NCBI GenBank assembly: GCA_013289785.1
Contig: JABCZE010000080.1
Span: 1 to 6,988 of the forward strand
Reading direction: 5' to 3'
DNA: 6,988 nucleotides
From: Vulcanimicrobiota bacterium
GTDB taxonomy: Bacteria > Vulcanimicrobiota > Vulcanimicrobiia > Vulcanimicrobiales > Vulcanimicrobiaceae
Positions 6,010-6,988 of this stretch are shown in pieces. Made by a program: the position numbers and the translations under genes. Position 1 is the stretch's first letter, and each line of letters starts with the position of its first letter. The notes beneath the pieces were generated by a model, which did no database searches, was not told where the DNA came from, and worked only from the letters and a program-made list of their open reading frames with translations.

Positions 6010-6988
6010 GCGTTACTCCTTCTAAGGATGAAGAACTTTCTGCGGCGCGTACGAGCAGCGCGGACGGTTTCCATTGTGGCCCAAAAGTCGCCTCGAAGTC
6101 GCGAATGCGTTCGTAGACTCGCCCGACGCCAACCTCGCCGGCATACCACATCGGCCCGCCGTGATGCGGCGGAAAGCCGTACCCGTAGACGTAGACGATG
6201 TCGATGTCGCCGGGCCGCAACGCCACGCCCTCCTCGAGCAGATAGGTGCCGCGATTGATCAGCGCATAGAGCAGGCGATCTCGAATTTCGCGATCGGTCA
6301 CGACGCGCGGCGCGATGCCGGCCTTGCGCGCCTCTTGCGCAAAGAGCTGCTCGACGAGCGGATCGGCAATCGGCTCGCGTCCCTTGCCGACCGCCTTGTC
6401 GTACTTGAAAAATCCGGCCAACGCTTTCTGACCGAGCCGCTCTTGCGCGACGAGCGCTTCGAGCACGTTGGTGCGCCCGCGACCGGCTTCGCCTTGGAGT
6501 TTCTGAACGTGCAGCCCGATGTCGAGGCCGGAGAGATCGCTCATCGCAAACGGTCCCATCGGAAATCCGAAGGCTTTCATCACCGCGTCCACGCGCGCCG
6601 GCGTGACGCCCTCTTCGGCGAGCGCAAACGCCTCGCGCGCATAATCGAAAATCATCCGGTTACCGATAAACCCGAACGCGTTGCCGGAAAGCACGGCCTT
6701 CTTCTTCAACGTCTTGCCGATTGCAAAGCCCGTCGCCAGCGTTTGCGCGGACGTCGCGCGGCCACGCACGATCTCGAGCAGCGGCATGATGTTCGCCGGT
6801 ACGAAGAAGTGCAGGCCGAAAACCTTTTCGGGGCGTTTGGTCGCCGCGGCCATCGCGTCGATGTCGAGCGTCGAGGTGTTGCTTGCGAGGAGCCCCTCGG
6901 GCTTGACGATCCGGTCGAGCTTTTCAAAGACCTCACGCTTGACGTTGGGGTCCTCGAAGACTGCCTCCACAACGAGATCCGCGTCGGA
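6002..6988 (-). CDS. fadB: 3-hydroxyacyl-CoA dehydrogenase, probably C-terminal part of a FadB/FadJ multifunctional protein (5' partial)
   Basis: The last 328 residues of a gene that starts beyond the right edge of the window. The frame is open through 6988 (SDADLV precedes the GTG at 6970), so that GTG is an internal Val codon and not a start. Residue numbers here count from the window edge. The visible part begins late in the NAD-binding domain ([23 protein letters not shown]). It continues with [19 protein letters not shown], where His60 and Glu72 have the 12-residue spacing of the catalytic His-Glu pair. Two C-terminal dehydrogenase domains follow, one starting at NAFGFIGNR (about 103) and one around [27 protein letters not shown] (about 237) with [16 protein letters not shown]. 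Two such domains and a downstream thiolase fit a FadB/FadJ protein with an N-terminal enoyl-CoA hydratase, which lies outside the window and is inferred. The reaction is NAD-dependent oxidation of 3-hydroxyacyl-CoA. The TGA stop overlaps the thiolase ATG. The symbol is by family; fadJ is equally possible. Confidence 0.9.
   Translation of the reverse strand, partial: SDADLVVEAVFEDPNVKREVFEKLDRIVKPEGLLASNTSTLDIDAMAAATKRPEKVFGLHFFVPANIMPLLEIVRGRATSAQTLATGFAIGKTLKKKAVLSGNAFGFIGNRMIFDYAREAFALAEEGVTPARVDAVMKAFGFPMGPFAMSDLSGLDIGLHVQKLQGEAGRGRTNVLEALVAQERLGQKALAGFFKYDKAVGKGREPIADPLVEQLFAQEARKAGIAPRVVTDREIRDRLLYALINRGTYLLEEGVALRPGDIDIVYVYGYGFPPHHGGPMWYAGEVGVGRVYERIRDFEATFGPQWKPSALLVRAAESSSSLEGVTHA

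Noticed and set aside
6968..6970. GTG codon as a start for a 322-residue stand-alone dehydrogenase.
   Set aside because: The frame stays open to the window edge and the upstream codons (SDADLV) continue the conserved NAD-binding motif, so the gene is truncated by the window.

Overview
The window is about 7 kb of GC-rich bacterial chromosome. It holds six protein-coding genes: five on the minus strand and one small gene on the plus strand. The organism appears to be a diderm, environmental, aerobic or facultative bacterium. The evidence is exported proteins with Sec- or Tat-type leaders, a high-potential iron-sulfur protein (HiPIP), a FecR/DUF6600 exported protein and a fatty-acid beta-oxidation pair. 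A lineage such as Candidatus Eremiobacterota, Acidobacteria or Proteobacteria would fit. The sequence alone does not settle this, and any phylum name is a guess.

Right-hand block (about 2618-6988, all minus strand, transcribed right to left): a compact gene string runs from a 5'-truncated FadB/FadJ-type 3-hydroxyacyl-CoA dehydrogenase, through a FadA-type thiolase and a slipin (SPFH membrane protein), to an exported serine hydrolase of the beta-lactamase/penicillin-binding family. The junctions are an 8-nt overlap, a 22-nt gap and a 17-nt overlap, which strongly suggests one operon. The first two genes catalyse the last two steps of beta-oxidation. The slipin and the hydrolase are membrane and periplasmic proteins with no stated link to that pathway. 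The slipin uses a TTG start with a well-placed Shine-Dalgarno sequence.

Middle (2332-2610, plus strand): a small HiPIP precursor with four cluster cysteines and a Tat-like leader that lacks the second arginine of the twin pair. Its stop codon lies 7 nt from the stop of the convergent hydrolase gene. It is divergent from the FecR/DUF6600 gene across a 137-nt intergenic region.

Left-hand block (1-2194): one long exported protein with a FecR domain, a Trp/Tyr/Gly-rich DUF6600-type region and a long low-complexity tail. The tail contains an exact 24-bp (8-codon) tandem repeat encoding a Ser/Tyr/Pro-rich octapeptide. The units differ from each other only at synonymous positions. A good intrinsic terminator follows the gene at 37-69.

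I see no mobile element, CRISPR array, complete RNA gene or obviously new multi-gene system. The items most worth checking are the repeat tail of the FecR/DUF6600 protein, the slipin and hydrolase coupled to the beta-oxidation genes, and the atypical Tat motif of the HiPIP.
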